A stretch of DNA of 40,926 nt from assembly GCA_946615905.1 (NCBI GenBank), contig CAMOIE010000025.1, forward strand, positions 1 through 40,926, in the 5' to 3' direction. The stretch's first letter is position 1. Each line of letters begins with the position of its first letter. The notes below the pieces were generated by a model. The model was not told where the DNA came from and ran no database searches. It saw nothing but the letters and a program-made list of their open reading frames with translations. This document shows, one piece after another, positions 24,275-31,673 of this stretch. This DNA comes from an uncultured Treponema sp. GTDB lineage: Bacteria; Spirochaetota; Spirochaetia; Treponematales; Treponemataceae. A program made the position numbers and the translations under genes.

Positions 24275-24928
24275 ATGTCAGATAGAGTTCCTGTACCAGA
24301 AAATCTTCAAGCAATGCTAAAATATAACTGCCGCAATAGATGTGCAATTTGTGCAATTATGAATAATGATTACACTGAAAAACAGGGGCAGATAGCTCAT
24401 ATTGACCATAACCACTCAAACAGTAGCGACTATGACAATTTGGTTTGGTTGTGTCTCGCGCATCATGATAAGTATGATTCTAAGACAAGCCAAAGTAAGA
24501 ATTACCGACCACTTGAAATTCTTATGTATAAAAAGAAGCTTGAGGCATTTTATGTAGCTCCCCAAAATAATGAACTTATAATGCTGTTAACCCGCATAAT
24601 GCAACTTGTAAATGATGGAGATGGATATATGTTCCATACTAAGGCTGTTGATATGATAGGAACTTTTATAGACGAAGCTGTATATCCAGAAAAATACGGC
24701 CTTTCGCTTTGGCGGCAACAATTAAATTCTATAAGTCAGATTTTACAGCAGATATTATCTATATTTAGTCCTTCTCACTATCATCTTAGTGCAGGGGATT
24801 ATAAACTTGTATTCAATATGGGGAAATCTCCCGATTCTTTGCTGGAAGAGAATAAAAAATTGTATTCAACAAGTCTTAGTATTCTTAATGCTAAATACAA
24901 TGACTTTATAACGGCATACAATACATGA
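24275..24928 (+). CDS. HNH endonuclease domain protein
   Basis: 217 residues. An N-terminal zinc-type HNH core has RCAIC as one Cys pair, HIDHNHSNSSDYDNLV for the HNH histidines and Asn, and LCLAHHDKYD, giving a plausible beta-beta-alpha metal nuclease. The remaining 120 residues are helical and unrecognised. AAGGAG at 24262-24267 favours the ATG at 24275 over that at 24269. With the DUF3800 gene it forms a two-gene, AT-rich cassette between pseF and the next glycan gene. Probably a defence-type effector pair; that is inference. Its stop overlaps an ATG (ATGA) that could start the next gene. Confidence 0.75.
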   Translation: MSDRVPVPENLQAMLKYNCRNRCAICAIMNNDYTEKQGQIAHIDHNHSNSSDYDNLVWLCLAHHDKYDSKTSQSKNYRPLEILMYKKKLEAFYVAPQNNELIMLLTRIMQLVNDGDGYMFHTKAVDMIGTFIDEAVYPEKYGLSLWRQQLNSISQILQQILSIFSPSHYHLSAGDYKLVFNMGKSPDSLLEENKKLYSTSLSILNAKYNDFITAYNT

Positions 24929-24954
24929 AAAGTGATTGGAAAAAAGATAATCTT

Positions 24955-25752
24955 ATGTCAAATAAATCTCTTCATCTCGGTCTAAAGCTCGGCTCACGCG
25001 ATACCCGTTATACAGACGAAATCATCCGCTACCATGCAGACGGCATCTTCCAGTACATCGAGCTTTTCGCAATTCCTGGCACATACGACGAGACTATCGA
25101 CTATTGGGAAAAAATTGTAGCCGAGCATCGTATACCATTTGGAATCCACGCTGCCCACTCCGCCGCAGGGCTGAATCCGTCGGAAAAAGAAAGCCGCGAA
25201 TCCAATAAGCCGAAAATCGAAGAAGCCTACCGTTTTGCGGACAGTTTGAATGCCCGCTATGTGATTTTTCATCCGGGGTTGAGCAAGTCGGGGTTGAAAG
25301 GACGATGTGAGGAGACTATCCGCCAGCTTTTGCCTTATGCCGACGAACGGACTCTGGTAGAAAATAAGCCGCGAAAAGGCCTTGACGGGAGTGATTGTAT
25401 TGGCTCAACGTTTGAGGAGCTAAAAAAAATTATCGACGGAATTGGAAGGAACGTCGGCTTTTGCCTTGACTTTGGCCACGCAGTCTGCGCCGCGAACACG
25501 TACAAAATAGAGCCGTTGGCTTATATAAAAAAGTTAATGGAATTGAAGCCACGACTCTTTCACTTGACCGACGGCGACGTAAAAAGCGAACTTGACAGCC
25601 ACTTGCATTACGGTGCGGGAACTTTTCCCCTAAAAGAATTGCTTTCGCTTGTGCCGGACGGCGGCATGGTCACGAACGAGGCGAAGCGGACGGTCGTAAA
25701 TTCGCTTACAGAGTTTTTTGATGACAGCAAAAAGTTTTTTGACTTAGGATAA
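24955..25752 (+). CDS. Sugar phosphate isomerase/epimerase-like TIM barrel
   Basis: 265 residues of the xylose-isomerase-like AP-endonuclease-2 superfamily. GIHAAHSAAGLNP, VIFHPGLSKSGLKG, LVENKP, CLDFGHAVCAA and LFHLTDG supply the His, Glu and Asp metal ligands in the usual order. The reaction is unknown; in pse clusters such proteins may act on a sugar precursor or a decoration. GC content jumps back to the level of pseF here, so this is native locus sequence after the inserted cassette. The ATG at 24955 is chosen; an ATG at 24925 overlaps the HNH stop and would add ten residues encoded by cassette-like DNA. Confidence 0.75.
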   Translation: MSNKSLHLGLKLGSRDTRYTDEIIRYHADGIFQYIELFAIPGTYDETIDYWEKIVAEHRIPFGIHAAHSAAGLNPSEKESRESNKPKIEEAYRFADSLNARYVIFHPGLSKSGLKGRCEETIRQLLPYADERTLVENKPRKGLDGSDCIGSTFEELKKIIDGIGRNVGFCLDFGHAVCAANTYKIEPLAYIKKLMELKPRLFHLTDGDVKSELDSHLHYGAGTFPLKELLSLVPDGGMVTNEAKRTVVNSLTEFFDDSKKFFDLG

Positions 25753-25756
25753 AATT

Positions 25757-26302
25757 ATGACTTTGAATCTCCGCCCGGCCATACCCGCTGACCTCTTGCT
25801 TATCTTCTCATGGAGCAACGACCCGCTCACAAGGCAGAATTCCTTTAGCCAAAAGCCCATCTCCATCGAGGAACACACGGTGTGGTTCAACCGGCTTCTT
25901 GAAAATCCTCTCAGAAAACTGTATATTCTTACTGTTGACGGAGTGGATGCCGGACAGGTTCGGCTTGACTTTAGCGTAGACGGCACAAGGGCTGAAATCA
26001 GCTACAGCATCGCACCTGAATTTCGAGGCCGAGGTTTCGGAAAGAAAATAATCGAACTTGCAATCGGGAAAGTTCGGAAGGAATATAAAACCGTGAAAAC
26101 CCTTGTTGCGGAGGTCAAGCCGGGGAACACGGCTTCCAACAGGATTTTTGCGCGTCTTGGATTTGAGGAGAAATGTATTGTGTATTCTATGGATATGAAT
26201 AAGTTAGTTTTGGCTAACGGGGGGGGGTACAAACATTTAGTTGTTTTTGTTCCGTTTCTTTCAATGCCGCAATGTGCTTGGCGGCGTAAGGTGGCAGCAT
26301 GA
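25757..26302 (+). CDS. GNAT N-acetyltransferase (PseH-like) with G-tract tail
   Basis: 181 residues as sequenced. A complete GNAT domain spans about 3-150: ISYSIAPEFRGRGFGKKII holds the acetyl-CoA loop (RGRGFG) and NTASNRIFARLGFEE the last strand. It resembles PseH, which acetylates the C4 amine made by PseC. After the natural end, at residue 155, comes a G9 tract and a 26-residue Arg/Ala-rich tail that stops on the start codon of the next gene (ATG 26299, TGA 26300-26302). Eight G would stop at GTNI; ten G would end at TAA a few bases before that ATG. So length affects only the tail and coupling, not the catalytic domain. Confidence 0.8.
   Translation: MTLNLRPAIPADLLLIFSWSNDPLTRQNSFSQKPISIEEHTVWFNRLLENPLRKLYILTVDGVDAGQVRLDFSVDGTRAEISYSIAPEFRGRGFGKKIIELAIGKVRKEYKTVKTLVAEVKPGNTASNRIFARLGFEEKCIVYSMDMNKLVLANGGGYKHLVVFVPFLSMPQCAWRRKVAA
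26212..26227 (+). repeat. Hairpin plus poly-G tract T4 (G9)
   Basis: GTTAG-TTTTGG-CTAAC starts just before this interval (26203-26218) and runs directly into nine G (26219-26227) and TAC. The same arms with other loops precede the tracts at 26875 and 31899. The encoded peptide is KLVLANGGG. The 71 bases from the tract to the next ATG are about 63 percent identical, without gaps, to those after tract T5. Confidence 0.8.
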
Positions 26303-26943
26303 AAATACTGTGCCTTTACAACAATCCCTGTGCGCTTCCGCTCTTTGACTGGCTGGAGGAGCAGGGGAACGAGGTCGTCCTGAGAACAGGGGAGCTTTCT
26401 TCCGACTGGTGCGTTTCCCAAAAATTCGACTTCGCGCTTTCCTACACATACCGCCATATCCTTTCCGTTCAGGTCTTGAATGCCCTTGGAAACGAGGTTC
26501 TGAACATCCACAATTCATTCCTGCCCTTCAACCGTGGCGCGGATCCCAACATCTGGAGCGCGGCGGAAGAAAGTCCGCGCGGCGTTTCGATTCACTTTAT
26601 GGACGAAAAGCTGGACAAGGGCAGGATTATTGCCCAAGCCATTGTTCCCTTTGAGGACGGCGACACGCTCCAGTCCAGCTACAACAAACTGGATGCCGCC
26701 GCCCAGACCCTCTTCAAGCAAATCTACCCGCTCCGCCGCTTTTGGCACGAGATGGAGAAAGTACCGCTCGGCAGGGGCAGCTACCACAGCGTGCAGGACG
26801 GCAAAAAACTTAAAGAGTTTGTATCTGACTATTCGCTTCCTGTCGAAGACTTCAAGAAGTTAGCGTTATCTAACGGGGGGGTACAATTATATAGCCTTTT
26901 TCACACCGACTTCCTCAATGCCGCGGCAGATTTGGCGGCGTAG
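26299..26943 (+). CDS. Formyltransferase-family enzyme (sugar N-formyltransferase-like)
   Basis: 214 residues. The catalytic set of 10-formyl-THF-dependent enzymes is intact: N69-x-H71 in NIHNSFLPFNRG and D106 in KLDKGRII. The small size and lack of a tRNA-binding domain exclude methionyl-tRNA formyltransferase. It would formylate an amino group of the nonulosonate or its precursor. The start overlaps the GNAT stop by four bases. The C terminus passes through a G7 tract (26875-26881); with seven G the tail ends DLAA at TAG 26943, ten bases from the next ATG. Eight G stops within four codons; six or nine gives a tail ending on the next start codon. Confidence 0.8.
   Translation: MKILCLYNNPCALPLFDWLEEQGNEVVLRTGELSSDWCVSQKFDFALSYTYRHILSVQVLNALGNEVLNIHNSFLPFNRGADPNIWSAAEESPRGVSIHFMDEKLDKGRIIAQAIVPFEDGDTLQSSYNKLDAAAQTLFKQIYPLRRFWHEMEKVPLGRGSYHSVQDGKKLKEFVSDYSLPVEDFKKLALSNGGVQLYSLFHTDFLNAAADLAA
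26859..26881 (+). repeat. Hairpin plus poly-G tract T5 (G7)
   Basis: GTTAG-CGTTAT-CTAAC (26859-26874) followed by seven G (26875-26881) and TACAA. Translates as KLALSNGG. It is the shortest of the seven tracts. The 71-base tail after it matches the tail of T4 in length and at about 45 positions, including a ten-base identical block TTGGCGGCGT. Confidence 0.82.
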
Positions 26944-26952
26944 GAGGGCGGC

Positions 26953-27636
26953 ATGAAAATACTAATCTGCACGGCAAAGAGCTGGAACATTCAGCTTGCA
27001 AAAGAATTTCAAAAATCATCGAAAGACCAAATCACCGTTTGGACGGAAAAGGAAGAACTCACAAAAGAGTCCGTGGACGGTTTGCGGCCAGACTGGATTT
27101 TCTTCCCCCACTGGTCTTACATAATTCCTTCCTCAATCTATGAAAATTACCGCTGCGTGGTATTCCACATGACAGACTTGCCTTTCGGACGCGGCGGAAG
27201 CCCCTTGCAGAATCTGATTGTCCGTGGAATTACCGAAACGAAAATTTCGGCTCTACGCGTTACAAAGACCCTTGATGCCGGCGACATTTACCTGAAGGAG
27301 CCGCTCCAGCTTTACGGCTCTGCGACCGAGATTTATGTCAGGGCGGCAAAAATCATCTTTAAGAAGATGATTCCTGAAATCATCGCACAGAATATGCAGC
27401 CTGTTCCGCAGGAGGGGGAGGTTGTCGAGTTCAAGCGGCGGAAGCCCGAAGAAAGCGAGATAACGCAAGACCTCACGATTTCCCAAATCTACGACAGAAT
27501 CCGTATGCTTGACGCGGAAGGTTATCCAAATGCGTTCATAAAATTCGGTAAATGCAGGCTGTATTTTACACACGCCCAACAAGACTTCAATTCAATTGAC
27601 TGCAACGTAAAAATTGAGGAGGTCGAAAATGAGTAG
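26953..27636 (+). CDS. Second formyltransferase-like enzyme with altered catalytic Asn
   Basis: 227 residues. VVFHMTDLPFGRGGSPLQN and RVTKTLDAGDIYLKEPL match the formyltransferase core; H72 and D108 are present but the Asn of the NxH motif is Val (V70). Some sugar formyltransferase-like proteins in nonulosonate clusters share this FHMTD form, so it may still transfer a one-carbon or other acyl group, but activity is uncertain. AGGAGGGCGGC upstream is a strong ribosome site. The 3' end overlaps the deacetylase gene by eight bases. It has no G tract of its own. Confidence 0.72.
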   Translation: MKILICTAKSWNIQLAKEFQKSSKDQITVWTEKEELTKESVDGLRPDWIFFPHWSYIIPSSIYENYRCVVFHMTDLPFGRGGSPLQNLIVRGITETKISALRVTKTLDAGDIYLKEPLQLYGSATEIYVRAAKIIFKKMIPEIIAQNMQPVPQEGEVVEFKRRKPEESEITQDLTISQIYDRIRMLDAEGYPNAFIKFGKCRLYFTHAQQDFNSIDCNVKIEEVENE

Positions 27637-28798
27637 TGGTAAACGAACAGTTTTGGTGATTGCCGCCCATCCAGACGACGAGCTTTTGGGGCTTGGTGGC
27701 ACTGTCATTAATCATGTAAAGAATGGAGATAATGTCTATTCGATAATTCTTGGAGAAGGACAGACTTCCCGATGGTCAGACCGCTCGGACGCTTCTAGTG
27801 CCGTGGTGGAAAGTCTGCACAAGGACAGTGTTGACGCGGCGAATATCCTCGGGGTAAAGAAAGTTTTTTTTGCGAATTTTCCTGACAATCGCTTTGACCA
27901 GGTTGACCTCTTGGACATAGTGAAGAAGGTTGAGGAAACGATTGAGGCTGTGAAGCCCGACATCATATACACGCATTACAGAAACGACCTAAACATTGAC
28001 CACCGCATAACCTATCAGGCGGTTCTTACGGCGACGCGGCCAATGCAGGGGGAGGGCGTAAAGGAGATTTATTCTTTTGAAACACTTTCCGCGTCCGAGT
28101 GGAATTTTCAGGAAAGTTATTTTGCGCCGAACTATTTTGTGGATATTTCAGATTCGATTGAAGACAAGGTGAAAGCCATGGAGTGTTACAAGAGTGAGCT
28201 ACGCGAATGGCCTCACCCGCGCTCATCTCAAGGGATTCGGACGCTGGCAGCTTTCCGTGGAATGCAGTGCGGCTACGGATGCGCGGAAGGCTTTGAGGTG
28301 GTGAGATGTCTTGCCTCAAAGCTGACGAGCGGTTTTTCTCTTCGTTCTGTAAATGATACTGACTGCGGCCTTTTGTACGCATGGGCAAATGACGAGGATG
28401 TTAGAAAAAACGCCTTCAATACACAGCCTATTGCCTGGAATGAGCATTGCACCTGGTTTGCAAAAAAAATGCACGATTTAAAATGCAGTATGTACATTTT
28501 CCAAAATGACAGGAGGCTTCCTCTGGGGCAGATTAGGGGCGACATTGTTGACGGAAAGATTGAAATTGATTACAGCATCGACAAAAATCAGCGAGGAAAG
28601 GGCTACGGCAAAAAAATGCTGGAGCTCTTTATAGAAAAGTCATTCGGACTAGCCAAAACTATAGAATTCATTGCCAAGGTAAAAATAGAGAATGTTGCAA
28701 GTCAAAAGTGCTTTGAGGCTTGTGGCTTCGATAAAAGTATATACGATAGTAATTTTATACAGTATACTAAAATAATCGGGGGGGGGGTACAACTGTAG
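27629..28798 (+). CDS. PIG-L/LmbE deacetylase fused to a GNAT acyltransferase, G-tract at 3' end
   Basis: 389 residues. Residues 1-230 form a PIG-L-type zinc deacetylase with AAHPDDE (H14, D16, D17) and THYRNDLNIDHR, the usual metal and catalytic residues. Residues about 237-380 are a GNAT domain (IDYSIDKNQRGKGYGKKM with the acyl-CoA loop). One chain could thus remove an N-acetyl group and put another acyl there; the neighbouring formyltransferases offer an alternative acyl. GAGGAGG at 27616-27622 fixes the ATG at 27629. A G10 tract (28778-28787) ends the gene: ten G gives VQL-stop, nine G gives a tail that stops on the next ATG, eight G stops after TTVE. Confidence 0.85.
   Translation: MSSGKRTVLVIAAHPDDELLGLGGTVINHVKNGDNVYSIILGEGQTSRWSDRSDASSAVVESLHKDSVDAANILGVKKVFFANFPDNRFDQVDLLDIVKKVEETIEAVKPDIIYTHYRNDLNIDHRITYQAVLTATRPMQGEGVKEIYSFETLSASEWNFQESYFAPNYFVDISDSIEDKVKAMECYKSELREWPHPRSSQGIRTLAAFRGMQCGYGCAEGFEVVRCLASKLTSGFSLRSVNDTDCGLLYAWANDEDVRKNAFNTQPIAWNEHCTWFAKKMHDLKCSMYIFQNDRRLPLGQIRGDIVDGKIEIDYSIDKNQRGKGYGKKMLELFIEKSFGLAKTIEFIAKVKIENVASQKCFEACGFDKSIYDSNFIQYTKIIGGGVQL
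28778..28787 (+). repeat. Poly-G tract T6 (G10)
   Basis: Ten G preceded by AATC and followed by TACAA. The distance to the next ATG is 59 bases, twelve fewer than after T4 and T5, so the frame relation is kept: a count divisible by three makes the gene end on the ATGA at 28847. Upstream arms GTTAG/CTAAC are not recognisable here. Confidence 0.78.
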
Positions 28799-28846
28799 AG
28801 TGATTTTTATTCCGCAAACTTCCTGTTTTGAACAGGAGGCTGCGGC

Positions 28847-30490
28847 ATGAAAATTGCACTCCTTTCCAACATCAACTACAACTTTGTCATTCGGATTCTG
28901 TCCCGCGAGCTTGATGTGTATCAGAGCGAGGGCTACGGAAACGAGATAGGAGTGCTTTTAGACAAGTCATCTTCCTACCACGCTTTCAATCCTGAAATTG
29001 TTTTTCTGCTTGAAGATTTTGCCGAACTCATCGGTCATAATTTTGAACCTACCGCAGCAGAAGGTGCGGTAAAACAATGGTTCTCGCTTTTTGAGGCGAA
29101 TATCGATGAAAATAAAACCTATTATGTTTCTGATGCGGTCTTGATTTGCGATGAGTGCGCCGTCTTTGCGGACAGACTTTTAAAAAGCCGTTTGGAAAAT
29201 CTTTGGAACAATGCCCTTGCAGATTTGATTTTGAGGCTGAAAAACGTGCGGATTTTTCCGCTTGCTTCGATGCTTTGCAGCTTGGGGCTGAATAATGCCG
29301 TGTCCAAAAAGACCTGGTACATGGGAAAAATTCTATTGAGTCCGCAGGCTCAAAATGCTGTGGCAGATGAAATCAGGCACTTGGTGGATGTGAACACGAG
29401 GACTGCAAAGAAAGTTCTCGTTCTTGACCTTGACAACACCTTGTGGGGAGGACTTGCCGGGGAGAACGACAGGAATCCTGTTGTCCTTTCCGATGACCAT
29501 TTGGGGCTTGTCTATAAAAATGCTCAGAGAGTCATAAAACAGATAAAAGAACAGGGGACAATCCTGTGCATTGCCTCGAAAAACAACGAGGACGATGCAC
29601 TGGAGATTATCGAAAATCATCCCCATCAGATTCTGCGCAAGTCAGATTTTGCGGCACTGAAAATCAATTGGCAGAGCAAGGACCTGAACATTCGCGAACT
29701 TGCCGAAGAACTCAATCTTGGGCTTGACTCGTTCGTCTTTGTTGACGACAGCCGAGCAGAGCGTGAACTTGTGAAACATGCATTGCCCGAAGTTTCCGTT
29801 TCCGATTTTCCTGAAAATATTGAAAAATTGCCGGAATTTTTTTCGCAAATTTACCGCAAGTATTTTGAAAAGCCCTCGCTGACAGCGGAGGATTTTTCAA
29901 AGACTGAGCAGTATACCTCAAACGCAAAGCGAAATTCCTTGAAGTCATCCGCCGCAAGTTTTGATGAATATCTTGAGCAGCTTGACATAAAAATCACAAG
30001 GCTGAATCCAGACGAACACAAGGACAGAATTTTCCAGCTTGTAAATAAAACCAACCAGTTCAACTTGACGACACGACGGTATTCAGAAAGCCAGATGTGG
30101 GACGTGTTCAGCGATAAAAGCAGCAGGATATACGCATACGGCGTTTCAGACAGTTTTGGCGACAATGGGCTAACCGCCGTGGTTATGGTCAATATTCAAG
30201 AAGGAAAACTCGCGACAATCAGCGACTTTGTGATGAGCTGCAGAATTATGGGGCGAAGAATCGAAAATGCTGTTCTTGACGATGTTGAGTCGGACTTGCA
30301 GAAAGCGGGATGTGATGAAATTGAAGGAATTTATGTACCCACAAAGAAAAACCTTCCTGTAAGGGAACTTTACGCTTCGCTCGGCTACAAGGCTGTTTCA
30401 TCGGATGCGGAAAAGTCTGTCTACAGGCTGAAACTTGTGGAGCGTCCAATCCGCAAATACTTTGCAAAAATCATCTATGAGGAGAATTAA
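28847..30490 (+). CDS. FkbH-like HAD-IIIC enzyme (glyceryl loading onto a carrier protein)
   Basis: 547 residues, the full length of the FkbH family. LDLDNTLWGG (D194, D196) is the HAD nucleophile motif, CIASKN and FVFVDDSRAER are HAD motifs II to IV, and the C-terminal 150 residues are GNAT-like. FkbH proteins take glycerate from 1,3-bisphosphoglycerate and attach it to an acyl carrier protein, which is the next gene. In this setting a glyceryl-type group would be passed to the nonulosonate amine or hydroxyl. Glycerate-derived groups on pseudaminic acid are known in Campylobacter flagellin. The start can be read either by termination-reinitiation (from tract T6) or from GGAGG at 28831-28835. 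Confidence 0.85.
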   Translation: MKIALLSNINYNFVIRILSRELDVYQSEGYGNEIGVLLDKSSSYHAFNPEIVFLLEDFAELIGHNFEPTAAEGAVKQWFSLFEANIDENKTYYVSDAVLICDECAVFADRLLKSRLENLWNNALADLILRLKNVRIFPLASMLCSLGLNNAVSKKTWYMGKILLSPQAQNAVADEIRHLVDVNTRTAKKVLVLDLDNTLWGGLAGENDRNPVVLSDDHLGLVYKNAQRVIKQIKEQGTILCIASKNNEDDALEIIENHPHQILRKSDFAALKINWQSKDLNIRELAEELNLGLDSFVFVDDSRAERELVKHALPEVSVSDFPENIEKLPEFFSQIYRKYFEKPSLTAEDFSKTEQYTSNAKRNSLKSSAASFDEYLEQLDIKITRLNPDEHKDRIFQLVNKTNQFNLTTRRYSESQMWDVFSDKSSRIYAYGVSDSFGDNGLTAVVMVNIQEGKLATISDFVMSCRIMGRRIENAVLDDVESDLQKAGCDEIEGIYVPTKKNLPVRELYASLGYKAVSSDAEKSVYRLKLVERPIRKYFAKIIYEEN

Positions 30491-30496
30491 ATATTT

Positions 30497-30715
30497 ATGG
30501 AAGAAAAAATCATTTCGATTGTCGAAGCCGTGCTGAACGTGCCGACCGGCACTGTCACCAAGGACACAAGGGCAGACGAAATCGAGGCTTGGGATTCCCT
30601 TGCGCAGGTGATGATTGTCGGCGAGATTGAAAGCCAGCTCGGCGTTTCAATTTCGCTTGACATTGCCGCCGATTTTAGGGGCGTTAAGGACTTTATTTCG
30701 TTTTTGGAAAAATGA
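30497..30715 (+). CDS. Acyl carrier protein
   Basis: 72 residues, four-helix carrier size. WDSLAQVMI carries the phosphopantetheine Ser S34 after Asp D33. It directly follows the FkbH gene by six bases, so it is most likely the carrier of the glyceryl unit rather than the fatty-acid ACP. No dedicated phosphopantetheinyl transferase is seen here. Confidence 0.88.
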   Translation: MEEKIISIVEAVLNVPTGTVTKDTRADEIEAWDSLAQVMIVGEIESQLGVSISLDIAADFRGVKDFISFLEK

Positions 30716-30716
30716 T

Positions 30717-31670
30717 ATGGCAGTGACGCTGAGAAACATCGAAGAATCAGACCTTGAGATGATAATGAACTGGAGGATGGATCCCGACATCACAAGGTAT
30801 ATGAACACAGACCCGAAACTCACGCTGGAAGGGCAGAAGAAGTGGCTTTCCAAAATGAAGTTGTCCGAGAGTGACCGCGTATGGATGATTGAGGTTGACG
30901 GCGTTCCCGCCGGGATTATGAACCTGCAGAACATCGACTGGACAAATAAGGTCACGTCATGGGGCTGGTACATGGGAGAAAAGAAACTCCGCTCGCTCAA
31001 GATTGCAATGTCGCTCGAGATGAGCCTGTGTGACTTTGTGTTTGATACTCTGCATTTCAGGGAACTTCGGAGTGAGACTTTTTCGGTCAATGCCGCCGTT
31101 GTGAAAATCCACGAGGCCTGTGGAAGCCACGTTGACAGGGTTGTGCAGGGCGAAGTCGTGAAGAACGGCACGGCCTACGATGTTACGCATTGCTTGATTA
31201 CGGCTGATGAGTGGGCTGCGATAAAGTCGACAAAGAAGTATGACGCTGTGAAATTTTACGGGGAGGGGTATAAAATCGACCATATAGGCTATGCCGTGAG
31301 TGACATTCAAAAGTCGGCAAAAGAATATGGGCTGATTGGTTTTGTGCTTGAGCAGTCTGCCGTTTTTGACGAATCAAGGAGCGTGAATATCGCTTTTATG
31401 AAAAATGTCATTGATGGAATAAGAGTTGAGTTGATAGAGCCTGTCGGGGAAAAAAGTCCTGCGGCGGGGGCATTGCGGAAGAACACGAACCTTGCCACAC
31501 CCTACCATATCTGTTACAGGGTCTGGAATATTTTATGGGAAGTGAATGTGCTGAAAAGCCTTGGCTTTTTGGTCACAGCAAAACCGGCTGGTGCTGTTGC
31601 AATGCAGAACAAGTCCGTCGCCTTTTTGCTCAAAAAGGACATTGGACTGATAGAATTGGTGGAGGAATGA
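30717..31670 (+). CDS. GNAT acyltransferase fused to a VOC/glyoxalase-like domain
   Basis: 317 residues. Residues 1-160 resemble PseH-type GNAT proteins (LRNIEESDLEMIMNWRMDPDITRYM at the start, shortened core NWRMDPDITRYM, and LHFRELRSETFSVNAAVVKIHE). Residues about 180-317 form a VOC fold: YKIDHIGYAVSDIQKSAKEYG begins it and IGLIELVEE ends it with the metal Glu, like methylmalonyl-CoA epimerase or glyoxalase. In FkbH/ACP operons the VOC domain may act on the carrier-bound acyl group before transfer. The ATG at 30717 begins one base after the ACP stop. The fusion is unusual and its reaction is unknown. Confidence 0.75.
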   Translation: MAVTLRNIEESDLEMIMNWRMDPDITRYMNTDPKLTLEGQKKWLSKMKLSESDRVWMIEVDGVPAGIMNLQNIDWTNKVTSWGWYMGEKKLRSLKIAMSLEMSLCDFVFDTLHFRELRSETFSVNAAVVKIHEACGSHVDRVVQGEVVKNGTAYDVTHCLITADEWAAIKSTKKYDAVKFYGEGYKIDHIGYAVSDIQKSAKEYGLIGFVLEQSAVFDESRSVNIAFMKNVIDGIRVELIEPVGEKSPAAGALRKNTNLATPYHICYRVWNILWEVNVLKSLGFLVTAKPAGAVAMQNKSVAFLLKKDIGLIELVEE

Positions 31671-31673
31671 AAG

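Noticed and set aside
26261..26863. Extra frames on both strands around the formyltransferase genes
   Set aside because: They mirror the GC-rich codon pattern of real genes and contain low-complexity Arg/Pro-rich sequence.
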